From assembly GCA_965194535.1 (NCBI GenBank), contig OZ239145.1, positions 310,001-374,000 of the forward strand: 64,000 nucleotides of DNA. The letters run 5' to 3'. Each line of letters opens with the position of its first letter. The stretch's first letter is position 1. The translations under genes and the position numbers were made by a program. Origin of the DNA: Verrucolacustris abundans (GTDB lineage Bacteria > Verrucomicrobiota > Verrucomicrobiia > Methylacidiphilales > Verrucolacustridaceae). A model generated the notes under the pieces. That model saw nothing but the letters and a program-made list of their open reading frames with translations. It was not told the DNA's origin and did not search any database. Positions 51,065 to 59,131 of the stretch are shown here, piece after piece.

Positions 51065-51484
51065 TTAGCGATATCCGCCGCTGTCGCGACGAGGGCCACG
51101 GGAGCCACCACGGCCTCCGCCACCACCATATCCGCCACCACCACCACCACCGCCGTATCCACCACCACCACCGCCGTATCCACCGCCGCCACCACCACCG
51201 CCGTATCCGCCTCCGCCACCACGGGCGGGACGTTCTTCACGCGGGCGCGCGATATTCACGGTGAGGCTACGTCCGGCAAAGTCCTTGCCGTGCATGCCTG
51301 CGACAGCCGCATTGGCTTCATCCGGGGTCGACATGGTCACGAACGCGAAGCCGCGGGAGCGGCCTGTGACGCGATCAGAGATCAAGGCGACGTCGGTGAC
51401 GGTGCCGTGGCCTGAAAAGGCCTGTTTGAGTTCATCATCAGTGGCGGAGAACGGAAGGTTCCCCACATAGAGTCTGGTTTCCAT
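51065..51484 (-). CDS. glycine-rich RRM RNA-binding protein
   Basis: A 139-residue protein. One RRM fills residues 1-80 with RNP2 'LYVGNL' and RNP1 'SRGFAFVTM'. Residues 90-139 are Gly/Tyr-rich (repeats of GGGGYGG) with terminal Arg. It resembles the cold-inducible Rbp proteins of cyanobacteria and plant GRPs, probably an RNA chaperone. The ATG at 51484 has AAGGAAA 10 bases upstream. The low-complexity tail may drive phase separation; that is inference. Confidence 0.93.
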   Translation of the reverse strand: METRLYVGNLPFSATDDELKQAFSGHGTVTDVALISDRVTGRSRGFAFVTMSTPDEANAAVAGMHGKDFAGRSLTVNIARPREERPARGGGGGYGGGGGGGGYGGGGGGYGGGGGGGGYGGGGGRGGSRGPRRDSGGYR

Positions 51485-51709
51485 TGTATTTATGTTTCCT
51501 TGCTGGCTACTGGCTGACGGCGTTGCTCGGCGTGAGCCCGAACAACGGGCCACAAGGTGGGTTGGAACCTACCGGACTGTATCTGTTTCCTCGCCTGAAC
51601 TCGTATCATCTAACCTTGACCAAGAAATTAAGTTACTCCCTATTGGGAGCCATGCCAACTTCTTATTTTCATCCCTTTTGCTTGTGGAAATAGCTGATAC
51701 AAAGGGGAA

Positions 51710-52495
51710 ATGAACGAATGGGTGATGACGATTTTGTTGGGAGTGGTCGAGGGAGTGACCGAATTTCTGCCTATTTCCTCCACAGGGCATTTACTACTGG
51801 TACAGCACTGGTTTGGGGCGAAACGGACGGAACTTTTTAATGTGGGGATTCAATCGGGGGCGTTGTTGGCCGTTCTTTTGATTTACGCGCCGAGGTTGAG
51901 GGCGATGGTCATGGGAGAGATGGGGGCAGTGGGGAAAAGTTATCTGATGAAATTGGGAGTGGCCTTTTTTTTGACGGCGGGCTTGGGACTGATAGGGGCC
52001 AAGATGGGGCTGAAGCTTCCTGAGGATCCGAGAGTGATTGCTTGGACCTTGATGGTGGGGGGAGGAGTGATCCTTGGGGCGGAGGCTTGGTTGAAGAGAC
52101 ATCAAGGCCATGAAAATCCCGGTTGGGGAACAGCCTTGATCATCGGAGCTTCTCAGATGCTGGCGGCGGTGTTTCCTGGGACTTCCCGTTCGGGAGTGAC
52201 GATTTTGGCGGGGATGTTTGGGGGTTTATCGAGGTCGGCAGCGGCGGATTTTTCTTTTTTACTGGGTGTTCCAACTTTGCTAGCGGCGTGCGGGCTAAGT
52301 TTTTTTCGCCAACTGAAGGCAGATGGAGTTCCGCCTCAAGAAGAGTGGATGCATCTGGCGTTGGGTTTTGCGGTGTCCGCAATCACGGCTTATTTCGTGG
52401 TGCGGTGGTTGCTGGGGTATGTGAGGACGAAAACGTTCAATCCGTTTGGGTGGTACCGGATTGGACTGGGGCTGGTTTGGTTGGTACTGGCGTAG
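51710..52495 (+). CDS. uppP: undecaprenyl-diphosphatase UppP (BacA)
   Basis: A 261-residue membrane phosphatase that recycles undecaprenyl pyrophosphate for cell-wall synthesis and gives bacitracin resistance. 'EGVTEFLPISSTGHLLL' near residue 14 and 'AVFPGTSRSGVTILAGMFGG' near residue 155 are the two catalytic motifs. Eight or so hydrophobic helices follow the family plan. AAAGGGGAA precedes the ATG. It converges with the Fur-family gene, ending 7 bases from it. Confidence 0.95.
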   Translation: MNEWVMTILLGVVEGVTEFLPISSTGHLLLVQHWFGAKRTELFNVGIQSGALLAVLLIYAPRLRAMVMGEMGAVGKSYLMKLGVAFFLTAGLGLIGAKMGLKLPEDPRVIAWTLMVGGGVILGAEAWLKRHQGHENPGWGTALIIGASQMLAAVFPGTSRSGVTILAGMFGGLSRSAAADFSFLLGVPTLLAACGLSFFRQLKADGVPPQEEWMHLALGFAVSAITAYFVVRWLLGYVRTKTFNPFGWYRIGLGLVWLVLA

Positions 52496-52502
52496 AAGCC
52501 AG

Positions 52503-52919
52503 CTAGCTGGCGCATTTTGCGCAGAGTCCGGTCAGTTGGAGGGAGTGGTGAATGTCCTGAAAGCCGAGCAGTTGGGCTTTTTTTTCTAAAGGGGAGATGA
52601 GGCACTCGTCGAGGCAAACGGTAGAGCGACACTTGCGGCAAATGATGTGGTGATGATGGTGGTTCGACTCCTCGGGGAGGTATAGGGTTTTGCCCTCGAG
52701 GCTGAGTCTTTGGGCGAGGCCGGCCTGGCTGAGGGAGTCGAGGATTCGGTAGACGGTGGCGCGGTCGCACACCTCTGAGCCCACCTTGCCGTGGATCTGT
52801 TCTGGTGAGAGGGGGGAGGAGGCTTTTTCGAGGACTTGAAGGACCGCCCTACGCCCTGGAGTGGACTTGAGACCCGACGCTTTGAGGGGATTAGCTACCT
52901 TCGCGTGGGAGTGGCGCAT
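52503..52919 (-). CDS. Fur-family metal-dependent repressor (Zur-like)
   Basis: A 138-residue Fur-family regulator. The winged helix is 'KSTPGRRAVLQVLEKASSPL' to 'DRATVYRILDSLSQAGL', and the metal region is 'SNHHHHHIICRKCRSTVCLD'. Two CxxC pairs (CRKC and the terminal CAKC) form the structural zinc site. His-rich sequence before CRKC favours Zur or Fur over PerR, but I cannot decide between zinc and iron. It is divergent from the pseudopilin gene across two operator-like palindromes. Confidence 0.9.
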   Translation of the reverse strand: MRHSHAKVANPLKASGLKSTPGRRAVLQVLEKASSPLSPEQIHGKVGSEVCDRATVYRILDSLSQAGLAQRLSLEGKTLYLPEESNHHHHHIICRKCRSTVCLDECLISPLEKKAQLLGFQDIHHSLQLTGLCAKCAS

Positions 52920-52985
52920 AACGGATGTAAAGTGGAGGGAAGCCGAGCGTGATTCGAGAAAAATTAAGTCTAAAAAAGCTAAATA

Positions 52986-53035
52986 AATGCGAAAAATCGC
53001 ATTGACTAAGATTCTTGAATGCGTATATTCGCATA
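52986..53035. promoter_or_regulatory. two Fur/Zur-type operator-like palindromes
   Basis: AATGCGA-AAAA-TCGCATT (52986-53003) and AATGCG-TATATT-CGCATA (53018-53035) share the same arms. Their centres are 32 bases apart. They lie between the Fur-family gene and the divergent pseudopilin; the second ends at the base before its ATG. The AATGCG/CGCATT arms resemble known Fur-family boxes. Confidence 0.68.
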
Positions 53036-53725
53036 ATGAAAAGTATTCGGATGCGGGGAAGTTCGGGTGGCTTCTCCCTTGTTGAGCTACTGGTTGGGGC
53101 TGTGATTGGCGGCTTGCTGGTTGGGTTGGCTGTACCTGCAGTGCAGGGGGCGTTGGAAAAAGGAAAGCAATCCAAGGATCTATCGAATTTATGTCAAATT
53201 GGGCAGGGGGTTCTTCTTTTTACGGGAGACAACAATGGATGTCTTCCCCCGTCGAGCTGCAAGGCAGAGACTCAAGAGGATCTTGAAATAACTTGGATTT
53301 ACTCCCTTCGTGCTTACCTAGGTCAAAATTATGACGACCTTCGCCTCTCTCCGTCCGATCCGTTTCGTGAGACCCGACGGAAGTTTAAAAACACCAGTTA
53401 TCTCATCAATGACGAGGTGGATGAGCCTGGTTCGCTTTGCCGAGTTCAACGAATTGAAAACTCTTCGCGAAGAGTTCTCTTATTTCTGGCTTCGGATTCG
53501 AAGAATCCGCGCGGTCAAGAGGATCATATTCATGGGGCTTATTTACGCAGTTGGTCGCGTTTATTGGGTGAAATTAAGCCCGATGCGTATCGCGGAAAGA
53601 AAACAGACCGTACTTTGGGTTCCTCGCCCTATTTATTCACGGATGGTCATGTGGAAATGGTATCTGCAAATCGCATCAAGCAGTTAGCGGATGCCGGAAC
53701 GAATATTGCCAAGCAAGCCTTCTAA
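53036..53725 (+). CDS. type II secretion/pilin-like prepilin protein
   Basis: A 229-residue pseudopilin. 'GGFSLVELLVGAVIGGLLVG' is the N-terminal methylation motif with Gly before Phe and Glu at +5, followed by the hydrophobic helix. The rest ('GVLLFTGDNNGCLPPSS', 'SPYLFTDGHVEMV') is the DUF1559/H-X9-DG-like layout with a terminal 'FTDGHV', common in Verrucomicrobiota and Planctomycetota. The ATG at 53036 lacks a ribosome binding site and touches an operator palindrome; ATG 53051 is possible. It is followed by the anchor-M protein. Confidence 0.85.
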   Translation: MKSIRMRGSSGGFSLVELLVGAVIGGLLVGLAVPAVQGALEKGKQSKDLSNLCQIGQGVLLFTGDNNGCLPPSSCKAETQEDLEITWIYSLRAYLGQNYDDLRLSPSDPFRETRRKFKNTSYLINDEVDEPGSLCRVQRIENSSRRVLLFLASDSKNPRGQEDHIHGAYLRSWSRLLGEIKPDAYRGKKTDRTLGSSPYLFTDGHVEMVSANRIKQLADAGTNIAKQAF

Positions 53726-53750
53726 ACACCAACCCAGAAAGAAAATACAT

Positions 53751-54470
53751 ATGAAATACACAAACACAAAACTCACGCCATGGATGTTGCTCGGATTGCT
53801 GTTAGCCCTTTCGTGTTACGATGTGGCCCGTGCGACGACAACGATTTCGAGCGGGCACACCGATATTTTTGAAGCTGAGTACGAGCAAGTCGGCACAAAC
53901 GCGCCAACGATTCATCTTGGAGTTCATACAGATACGGGTCACTACGAGCCGGCGGATGTTCTGCTAGAGGTTGGCAATGCTGCCTATAGGAGCTCCGATG
54001 GATTTTCAGCAGATATCACTACGCTTCTTGGGGCAAATGCTTGGATACTTCCGGTAGATTTGGAGCAGGCGGCTAATTTAGGCCTCATTGAGGCAGGTGT
54101 GGCAAAGGCTGGTTTTCCTGCAGGTTCTGTAACTTTCACCATGGTAGGTGCAGGCGCAGCGAATCCAGGTAACTTTGCACTTTTCACCGCTGGCAATTCA
54201 ATTCGTCTTTCGGCAACTGGATCTGAAGTGGGGACCAGTGGTTTTTCTATCACGACAGGGCATATCCACTACAACTGGGGCTTCTCCGCTCCCGGAACTT
54301 ACACCTTTGATCTGAAGGCCAGTTATACGGATGCCAATTTCGGGGTGCTGGAGAGCGCTACGGAAACGTACACATTCAACGTAATTCCCGAGCCGTCCAG
54401 TAGCACCTTATTGCTCATCGGGTTGGTGGGTTGGGTGGCGACTCGTAAGCGAATTATATCGAAGGGGTAA
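53751..54470 (+). CDS. PEP-CTERM protein with choice-of-anchor M-like domain
   Basis: A 239-residue secreted protein. A signal peptide fills residues 1-28 ('WMLLGLLLALSCYDVARA'). The body has 'SSGHTDIFEAEYE', 'TIHLGVHTDTGHYEPADVLL' and 'HIHYNWGFSAPGTYTFDLKA', matching the surface-anchored choice-of-anchor M domain. The end 'VIPEPSSSTLLLIGLVGW' with 'ATRKR' is a PEP-CTERM signal. Related domains in Actinobacteria occur with zinc/manganese-type ABC transporters, so the neighbouring Fur-family gene may be relevant. Its ATG at 53751 has AGAAAG upstream. Confidence 0.78.
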   Translation: MKYTNTKLTPWMLLGLLLALSCYDVARATTTISSGHTDIFEAEYEQVGTNAPTIHLGVHTDTGHYEPADVLLEVGNAAYRSSDGFSADITTLLGANAWILPVDLEQAANLGLIEAGVAKAGFPAGSVTFTMVGAGAANPGNFALFTAGNSIRLSATGSEVGTSGFSITTGHIHYNWGFSAPGTYTFDLKASYTDANFGVLESATETYTFNVIPEPSSSTLLLIGLVGWVATRKRIISKG

Positions 54471-54472
54471 AT

Positions 54473-54498
54473 TATTCTTTCATTCCTTGGCCGATAGG
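54473..54498. repeat. 26-bp direct repeat, copy 1
   Basis: Identical over 26 bases to 54565-54590, the 3' end of the AttH-like gene. The REP-like palindrome E lies between the two copies. Confidence 0.9.
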
Positions 54499-54502
54499 CG
54501 AC

Positions 54503-54547
54503 GCCCTCCTTTGCTCAGTCTCGGCAAGCTCGCTGAGCTTCGAAGGG
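54503..54547. repeat. REP-like palindrome, copy E
   Basis: GCCCTCC...GAAGGGC outer arms and an inner GCTCAG...CTGAGC stem around TCTCGG...CTCG. It is close to the copy at 30851-30895. It sits between a pair of 26-base direct repeats. Confidence 0.75.
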
Positions 54548-54563
54548 CTTGATCTGAAAGTGA

Positions 54564-55667
54564 CTATTCTTTCATTCCTTGGCCGATAGGTGATGCGTAG
54601 CCGGTCAGTTCGGTATAGCCACGACCAGAGATAGCTTTTCCGCTCCGATTTCCTGTAAAACGACATGCCCCTTCCCAATAACGGATCTTTGCGGTTCGTT
54701 TGAGTTGAAGTTCTTGATCGAGAAGAAGTGGTTGGACTTCCCCTGTGAGATCAAGAGAAGGAATGGAAATTTTCCAACCTGATGGATACGTGGCTCCACT
54801 GGCGGTTTTCCACTCGTCGATGGGAGTGATGGTAAACTCGGATGACTTGAGAGGGAGGGAGGGGCCACGGGCAGGGATCCAGGTTCCGGAGGAGGCGGGA
54901 TCGGTTCGATTGCCCGGGTTGCGCATCCGGTAGAGCATCAGTTCATCCCCCGAATCGAACTGGAGACAGAACCAGTCCCAACCTTCCTGATCTTCGCCGA
55001 GAGCAGAGGTGGAGAATTCGTGATCGAACCAAGAGAGTCCTTTGACCGGAATTTTTTTGCCACTGAGTTCGAGTTGGCCCGTGGTTTGGAGGCGGGTGAA
55101 GGAGTAGTAGTGGCTGGCGTTGCCGGGAGTGGCGGATTTCCGGCTTAAGCCTTTTTCGCCTTGGAAGGTGAGAGGTTTCAGGGGGGTAGCCGAAAGATCG
55201 AGTCCGATTCCTGTGGTGGGATCGGAGGCGGACATGGTGAGAGTCGAGTCAGTTTTTCTCTGGAGGGTCCAGTCGGCGATCCGGACCTGCATGTCTTTTT
55301 GCGAAATCTCTACCTCTCCGAGTGCGCCTCGGCTGAGTTTTTCGGAAAAAAGAAAGCGGCGAGAGCGAACATCCGTGATGGCGAGATGGGCAAAAGAGAT
55401 GTCACGAATCGACCAAGCGGAGTCAGGTTGGGTGGCGACAGGTTGAAGCCCATGGCGGAAGAAGGTGAGTTCGTAGCCGTAGGGGTTTCCGTTTTCATCG
55501 TCGAGGTTTCCAGTGAGGTACCACCATTCGGTTTTGAATTCTGGGTGAGCTCCGTGATCGCGAGGGAAAGACCAGGACCATGGCTTCATTGCGCGAGCCC
55601 AAGGATCGGCCGCATGGAGTCCAAAGGTTGTGAGGGAAAAGAGGAGAATGGGGAGAAGTTTTTTCAT
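54564..55667 (-). CDS. AttH-like secreted lipocalin-domain protein
   Basis: A 367-residue protein with a signal peptide ('LPILLFSLTTFGLHAADPWA') and the AttH/CrtC-like tandem lipocalin fold: 'HPEFKTEWWYLTGNLDDENG', 'YELTFFRHGL', 'GLSWFDHEFSTSALGEDQEG', 'WDWFCLQFDSGDELMLYRMR'. The family is often called predicted secreted hydrolase, but catalysis is unproven. It is encoded with an FtsX-type ABC transporter (ATGA overlap), the usual partner, so it probably handles a lipid or hydrophobic molecule at the envelope. The last 26 bases are duplicated at 54473-54498. Confidence 0.87.
   Translation of the reverse strand: MKKLLPILLFSLTTFGLHAADPWARAMKPWSWSFPRDHGAHPEFKTEWWYLTGNLDDENGNPYGYELTFFRHGLQPVATQPDSAWSIRDISFAHLAITDVRSRRFLFSEKLSRGALGEVEISQKDMQVRIADWTLQRKTDSTLTMSASDPTTGIGLDLSATPLKPLTFQGEKGLSRKSATPGNASHYYSFTRLQTTGQLELSGKKIPVKGLSWFDHEFSTSALGEDQEGWDWFCLQFDSGDELMLYRMRNPGNRTDPASSGTWIPARGPSLPLKSSEFTITPIDEWKTASGATYPSGWKISIPSLDLTGEVQPLLLDQELQLKRTAKIRYWEGACRFTGNRSGKAISGRGYTELTGYASPIGQGMKE
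54565..54590. repeat. 26-bp direct repeat, copy 2
   Basis: Partner of 54473-54498. This copy encodes the last residues of the AttH-like protein (ending 'PIGQGMKE'), so it is probably the original and the other a duplicate. Confidence 0.9.
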
Positions 55668-58243
55668 TCGGAGCGTAGGGCTTCGGCTGGGGAGAGACGG
55701 GAGGCGTGCCATGCGGGGGGAAGAGAGGCCAACAAGCAGGCAACCATCATTCCGATGACAATACCCACGAGAGAGGGGTAAGGGGTGTGCCAGTCGATGG
55801 TCCATCCGAAGAAAGCGCGGTTGATGACCTGCATCAAGATGAGGGCAACGGCAAACCCGGTGACGAGGCCGAGTAGAGTCCCAGTGGTACCGAGGTAGGC
55901 GGACTCGGTCATGATCGTTCGAAGAATTTGTCCCCGGGAGGCGCCTGTGGCTCGGAGGATTCCGATTTCGCGGGTGCGCTCAATTCCAAGGGCGGTGAGT
56001 GATAGGGTGACGCCAAGAGCGGCGACCGCAATGGCAAGAGTGCGGAGGAGGGCGGTGACAGCAAAGGAGCGGTCGAAGATCCGGAGGGCCTCGTTCCGCA
56101 GTCCGGCCTGTGAGTAGACGAGGAATTCGCCACGGGGGCGGAGCTGTTCCCGGAGGGAGTCGCCGACGGTTTGGGGAGAGACGCCGGGTTCGAGATGAAT
56201 GGCGAGGCTGGTCAGACCCTGGTCTTGGGTCAGTCGGCGGTAGGCGGAGCGGTCGAGAAGAAGGAGTCCGGATTCGGAAGTATAATCTCGGAAGATGGCG
56301 GCCGCTTGGAGCAGATGAGTTCCTGTCGGAGTGGGGAGCGAGACCGTATCGCCGGCTTTGAGTCGGCGACGGCGGGCGAAGTTTTCCGAGATGATGGCGT
56401 AGTCGCCCTTTTGGCAAAGTTCGTAGGGATCCCCCGGGAGGGTGGAAAGAAAAGTTAAAGGATTGTAGACGCGAAGGATTTCGAGTCGGCAGGCGGCGAG
56501 TTTGGCGGGGGTTCCATCGAGGAAGAGGCGGACTTCGCGGTAGGTGCCGACGGCACGGACTCCGGGGGTGGCGAGGGCGAGGGTTTCGGCTTCGGGGTCG
56601 AGGGGTTCGAGCGCTCCCGCGATAAGGTTCGTCGAGGGAGCGATAAAGAGGTCGGCTTTGATGCTTTCTCCGATCCACTGATCGACGGTGGCACGAAAAC
56701 TGTGGACCATGATGGTGACGCCGATAGCCATGGCGACAGCGACGGAGAGTGCGGCGGCAGCGAGGCCGTGTCGGTGAAGACCACGGGAGAAAGTGGAGCG
56801 GGCAAGAATCGTGAAGGAGAAGGGCAGGGAAGGAACGAGAGATAGAAGTCGTGCGAGGGCGGGAGCGAGGAAGGCGGCGGCGAGAAGAATGCTGAGTGCG
56901 GCAAGAAACCCGGTCCGTGGAATCCGGGCATAGAGGGCTGTGGCAGAGAAGAGGAGGGTGAGGAAAAAACAGAGAAGTGAGGCTCGAAGGAAGTGGGATT
57001 GTGGGGAGGAGGCGCGATCGGCGGAGTTCCCGGGTAGAAGGGCGTCGACGGGAGAGACGAGAGAGGCCTGGCGAGCGGGCCACCAGGCGGCGAGGCTTGC
57101 GGCGAGAAGGCCCGCGAGGCCGGCAGCGAGGAGACTCCATGGGTTCACGACGATTTCCTGCATGGAGAGAAGAACGTAGTGGGATGTGACCGTGGAAGCG
57201 ACCGATTGAAGGAGAGTGCGGGCGACTTGAAGGCCGAGAAGAATCCCGATTGCAGAACCAAGAAAGCCGAGGAGAAGGGATTCGGCGACGAGAATAAAGA
57301 CAACGGAGTTTTGGGTGAGTCCGAGAGAGCGCAGAAGGCCGATTTCGGATCGGCGGCGAACTACATTGGCGGCGACGGTATTGGTTACGAGAAACATGCC
57401 GACGACGAGAGCGATGAGAGAGAGTGCTGTAAGGTTGAGTTGAAATGCGCCGAGCATTTTTTCGACTTCTTGGCCACGGCGTTCGGGGGAGCCGGCCCGG
57501 GCGTGGGCGGGGAGGTGGGGTTTAAGGCGTTCGAGAAGGGAAGAGCGAGCTGTGGCAATTTTTCCCGAGGCATCGGGTTGAAGAAGGGCTTCGATGCGGT
57601 CGACTTGGCCGAAGAGCCCAAAGGCGGACTGGACGGTGGCGATATCAGCGATCGCGAGGTGATCATCGGCTCCCAGGAGGTCGGGGGAAGGTTCGAGAAG
57701 GAAGCGGACCCGGAGGTTGGCTTGATGACCGGCGGAGACAGCGCGGATGGAGTCGCCGGGTTGAAGGTGGAGACGGTTGGCGAGGGAGCGAGTGAGGGCG
57801 ATGGTGTTGGGCTCGGAAACGAAGGCGATGGCGTCGGTGGGGGAGCGGAGGGCGTCTTCGAGGCGGTAGGTCACGAGTTCGCTATTCGAGAAGGGATCAA
57901 CGCCGATGAGATGAAGGAATTCCCCTGGGTGATTGGGGAGGGAAGCGACAAGAGAGAGTGTGGGGGTAACTTCGCGGACGGCGGGATCGTTCCTGAGTAG
58001 AGGGATGAGTTTTTCAGGGAGGCGGAAGCCTTGGCCTTCGATTGTGAAGTCGGGCCGACCGGCGACGAGGTCGAGAGAGGCGCGGAATGAGCGGAGGGCA
58101 GTTTCGTTTACGGTTTGAATCGCGACGATGGCGGCGACTCCGACGGCGAGGGCAAGGAGGTTGAGTAGGGATAGAGTTTTGTGCCGGAAAAAATCGCGGC
58201 TCCCGTGGGAAAGGAAGACGCGGAGGGTGGTCAACCAGTTCAA
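55664..58243 (-). CDS. FtsX-family ABC transporter permease
   Basis: An 859-residue permease with two FtsX repeats. Helices near residues 20-40, 265-285, 315-340 and 360-385 make the first unit, and a second set lies at about 720-850 with a middle pair near 430-510. Typical segments are 'SEIGLLRSLGLTQNSVVFIL' and 'REIGILRATGASRGQILRTI'. The large extracytoplasmic domains suggest lipoprotein or lipid extrusion (LolCE/MacB-like mechanics). Its partners are the ATPase at 58246 (3 bases apart) and the AttH-like protein. Confidence 0.92.
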   Translation of the reverse strand: MNWLTTLRVFLSHGSRDFFRHKTLSLLNLLALAVGVAAIVAIQTVNETALRSFRASLDLVAGRPDFTIEGQGFRLPEKLIPLLRNDPAVREVTPTLSLVASLPNHPGEFLHLIGVDPFSNSELVTYRLEDALRSPTDAIAFVSEPNTIALTRSLANRLHLQPGDSIRAVSAGHQANLRVRFLLEPSPDLLGADDHLAIADIATVQSAFGLFGQVDRIEALLQPDASGKIATARSSLLERLKPHLPAHARAGSPERRGQEVEKMLGAFQLNLTALSLIALVVGMFLVTNTVAANVVRRRSEIGLLRSLGLTQNSVVFILVAESLLLGFLGSAIGILLGLQVARTLLQSVASTVTSHYVLLSMQEIVVNPWSLLAAGLAGLLAASLAAWWPARQASLVSPVDALLPGNSADRASSPQSHFLRASLLCFFLTLLFSATALYARIPRTGFLAALSILLAAAFLAPALARLLSLVPSLPFSFTILARSTFSRGLHRHGLAAAALSVAVAMAIGVTIMVHSFRATVDQWIGESIKADLFIAPSTNLIAGALEPLDPEAETLALATPGVRAVGTYREVRLFLDGTPAKLAACRLEILRVYNPLTFLSTLPGDPYELCQKGDYAIISENFARRRRLKAGDTVSLPTPTGTHLLQAAAIFRDYTSESGLLLLDRSAYRRLTQDQGLTSLAIHLEPGVSPQTVGDSLREQLRPRGEFLVYSQAGLRNEALRIFDRSFAVTALLRTLAIAVAALGVTLSLTALGIERTREIGILRATGASRGQILRTIMTESAYLGTTGTLLGLVTGFAVALILMQVINRAFFGWTIDWHTPYPSLVGIVIGMMVACLLASLPPAWHASRLSPAEALRSE

Positions 58244-58245
58244 GA

Positions 58246-58911
58246 TCAGGAGTGGATGCGACCGTCGACGAGGGCGATCCGGCGATCGGCGGTTCGGGCA
58301 ATTACTTCGCTGTGGGTGACGAGAACGACAGTGGTTTTTTCTTTTCGGGCGAGTTGGGTGATGAGATCGATGACCATGGTGCTGGAGGCGGAGTCGAGAT
58401 TGCCGGTGGGTTCGTCGGCGAGAAGGATCGAGGGTTGGTGGATGAGGGCACGAGCGAGGGCGGCTCGTTGGAGTTGTCCACCGGACAGCTGGTGGGGGCG
58501 ATGGTGGGAGCGGTCGGCTAGTTGGACGGATTTAAGGAGATCGTTGGCACGGTGCCGAGCCGAGGCGTTCACACGTCCGGATAGGAGGAGGGGGAGAAGA
58601 ACGTTTTCCTCGACCGTAAGGGTGGGGAGGAGGTGGAAGAATTGGAAAACGAAGCCGATTCTGAGGCGGCGGAGTGCGGTTAGTTTGTCGTCGTTAAGGG
58701 AGTGGAGGGGATGTCCTTCGAGGTAAGCTTGGCCTGATGTGGGGGTGTCGAGCGCTCCAAGGATATGCAGGAGAGTACTTTTTCCACAGCCGCTGGGCCC
58801 GGTGACAGCAACGATTTCGCCTGGGAGGATTTTCAGAGTGATGCCACGCAAGGCATCCACGCGGGCCTCGCCTGATTCGTATGATTTATGAAGATCGCGT
58901 GTTTCGAGCAT
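58246..58911 (-). CDS. ABC transporter ATP-binding protein (LolD/MacB type)
   Basis: A 221-residue ATPase. Walker A is 'VTGPSGCGKSTLLHILGALD', the signature is 'HQLSGGQLQRAALARALI', and Walker B is 'SILLADEPTGNLDS'. The size and 'GALDTPTSGQAYLEG' fit the LolD/MacB subfamily that drives FtsX-type permeases. It is the first gene of the three-gene operon; a TetR-type palindrome lies about 80 bases upstream. Confidence 0.95.
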   Translation of the reverse strand: MLETRDLHKSYESGEARVDALRGITLKILPGEIVAVTGPSGCGKSTLLHILGALDTPTSGQAYLEGHPLHSLNDDKLTALRRLRIGFVFQFFHLLPTLTVEENVLLPLLLSGRVNASARHRANDLLKSVQLADRSHHRPHQLSGGQLQRAALARALIHQPSILLADEPTGNLDSASSTMVIDLITQLARKEKTTVVLVTHSEVIARTADRRIALVDGRIHS

Positions 58912-58988
58912 AAAAAGAGAGCTCTACGTGATAAGTGAATAAGTTTTGAAGAAAGCCATAAAGTGAAAGGATAAACAGATTTTATATC

Positions 58989-59005
58989 ACTGACTATCAG
59001 TCAGT
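58989..59005. promoter_or_regulatory. operator-like palindrome upstream of the ABC operon
   Basis: ACTGACT-ATC-AGTCAGT has 7-base perfect arms and lies 78 bases before the ATPase start (minus strand). Its form resembles TetR-family operators. No TetR gene is in the window, so the regulator is unknown. Confidence 0.5.
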
Positions 59006-59131
59006 TCAAAAAAAGCATGTGATATGTTAATAAGTTGGGAAGGATTCGGTTTTTGATGAGGCGTAGGGGTGGGGTAGCGAACCGTGGCGACGGCCCGACA
59101 TTGGAATTCAGGATTGGGGGGCGGGGCGTAG

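Noticed and set aside
51631..51649. CTCCC-TATT-GGGAG hairpin upstream of uppP as a riboswitch or attenuator
   Set aside because: A 5-base stem without T-tract or conserved surrounding structure is too weak to support a call.
57179..58000. 273-codon open frame on the plus strand
   Set aside because: It is antisense to the FtsX permease, Gly/Glu-rich in the way of GC-driven shadow frames, and matches no family.
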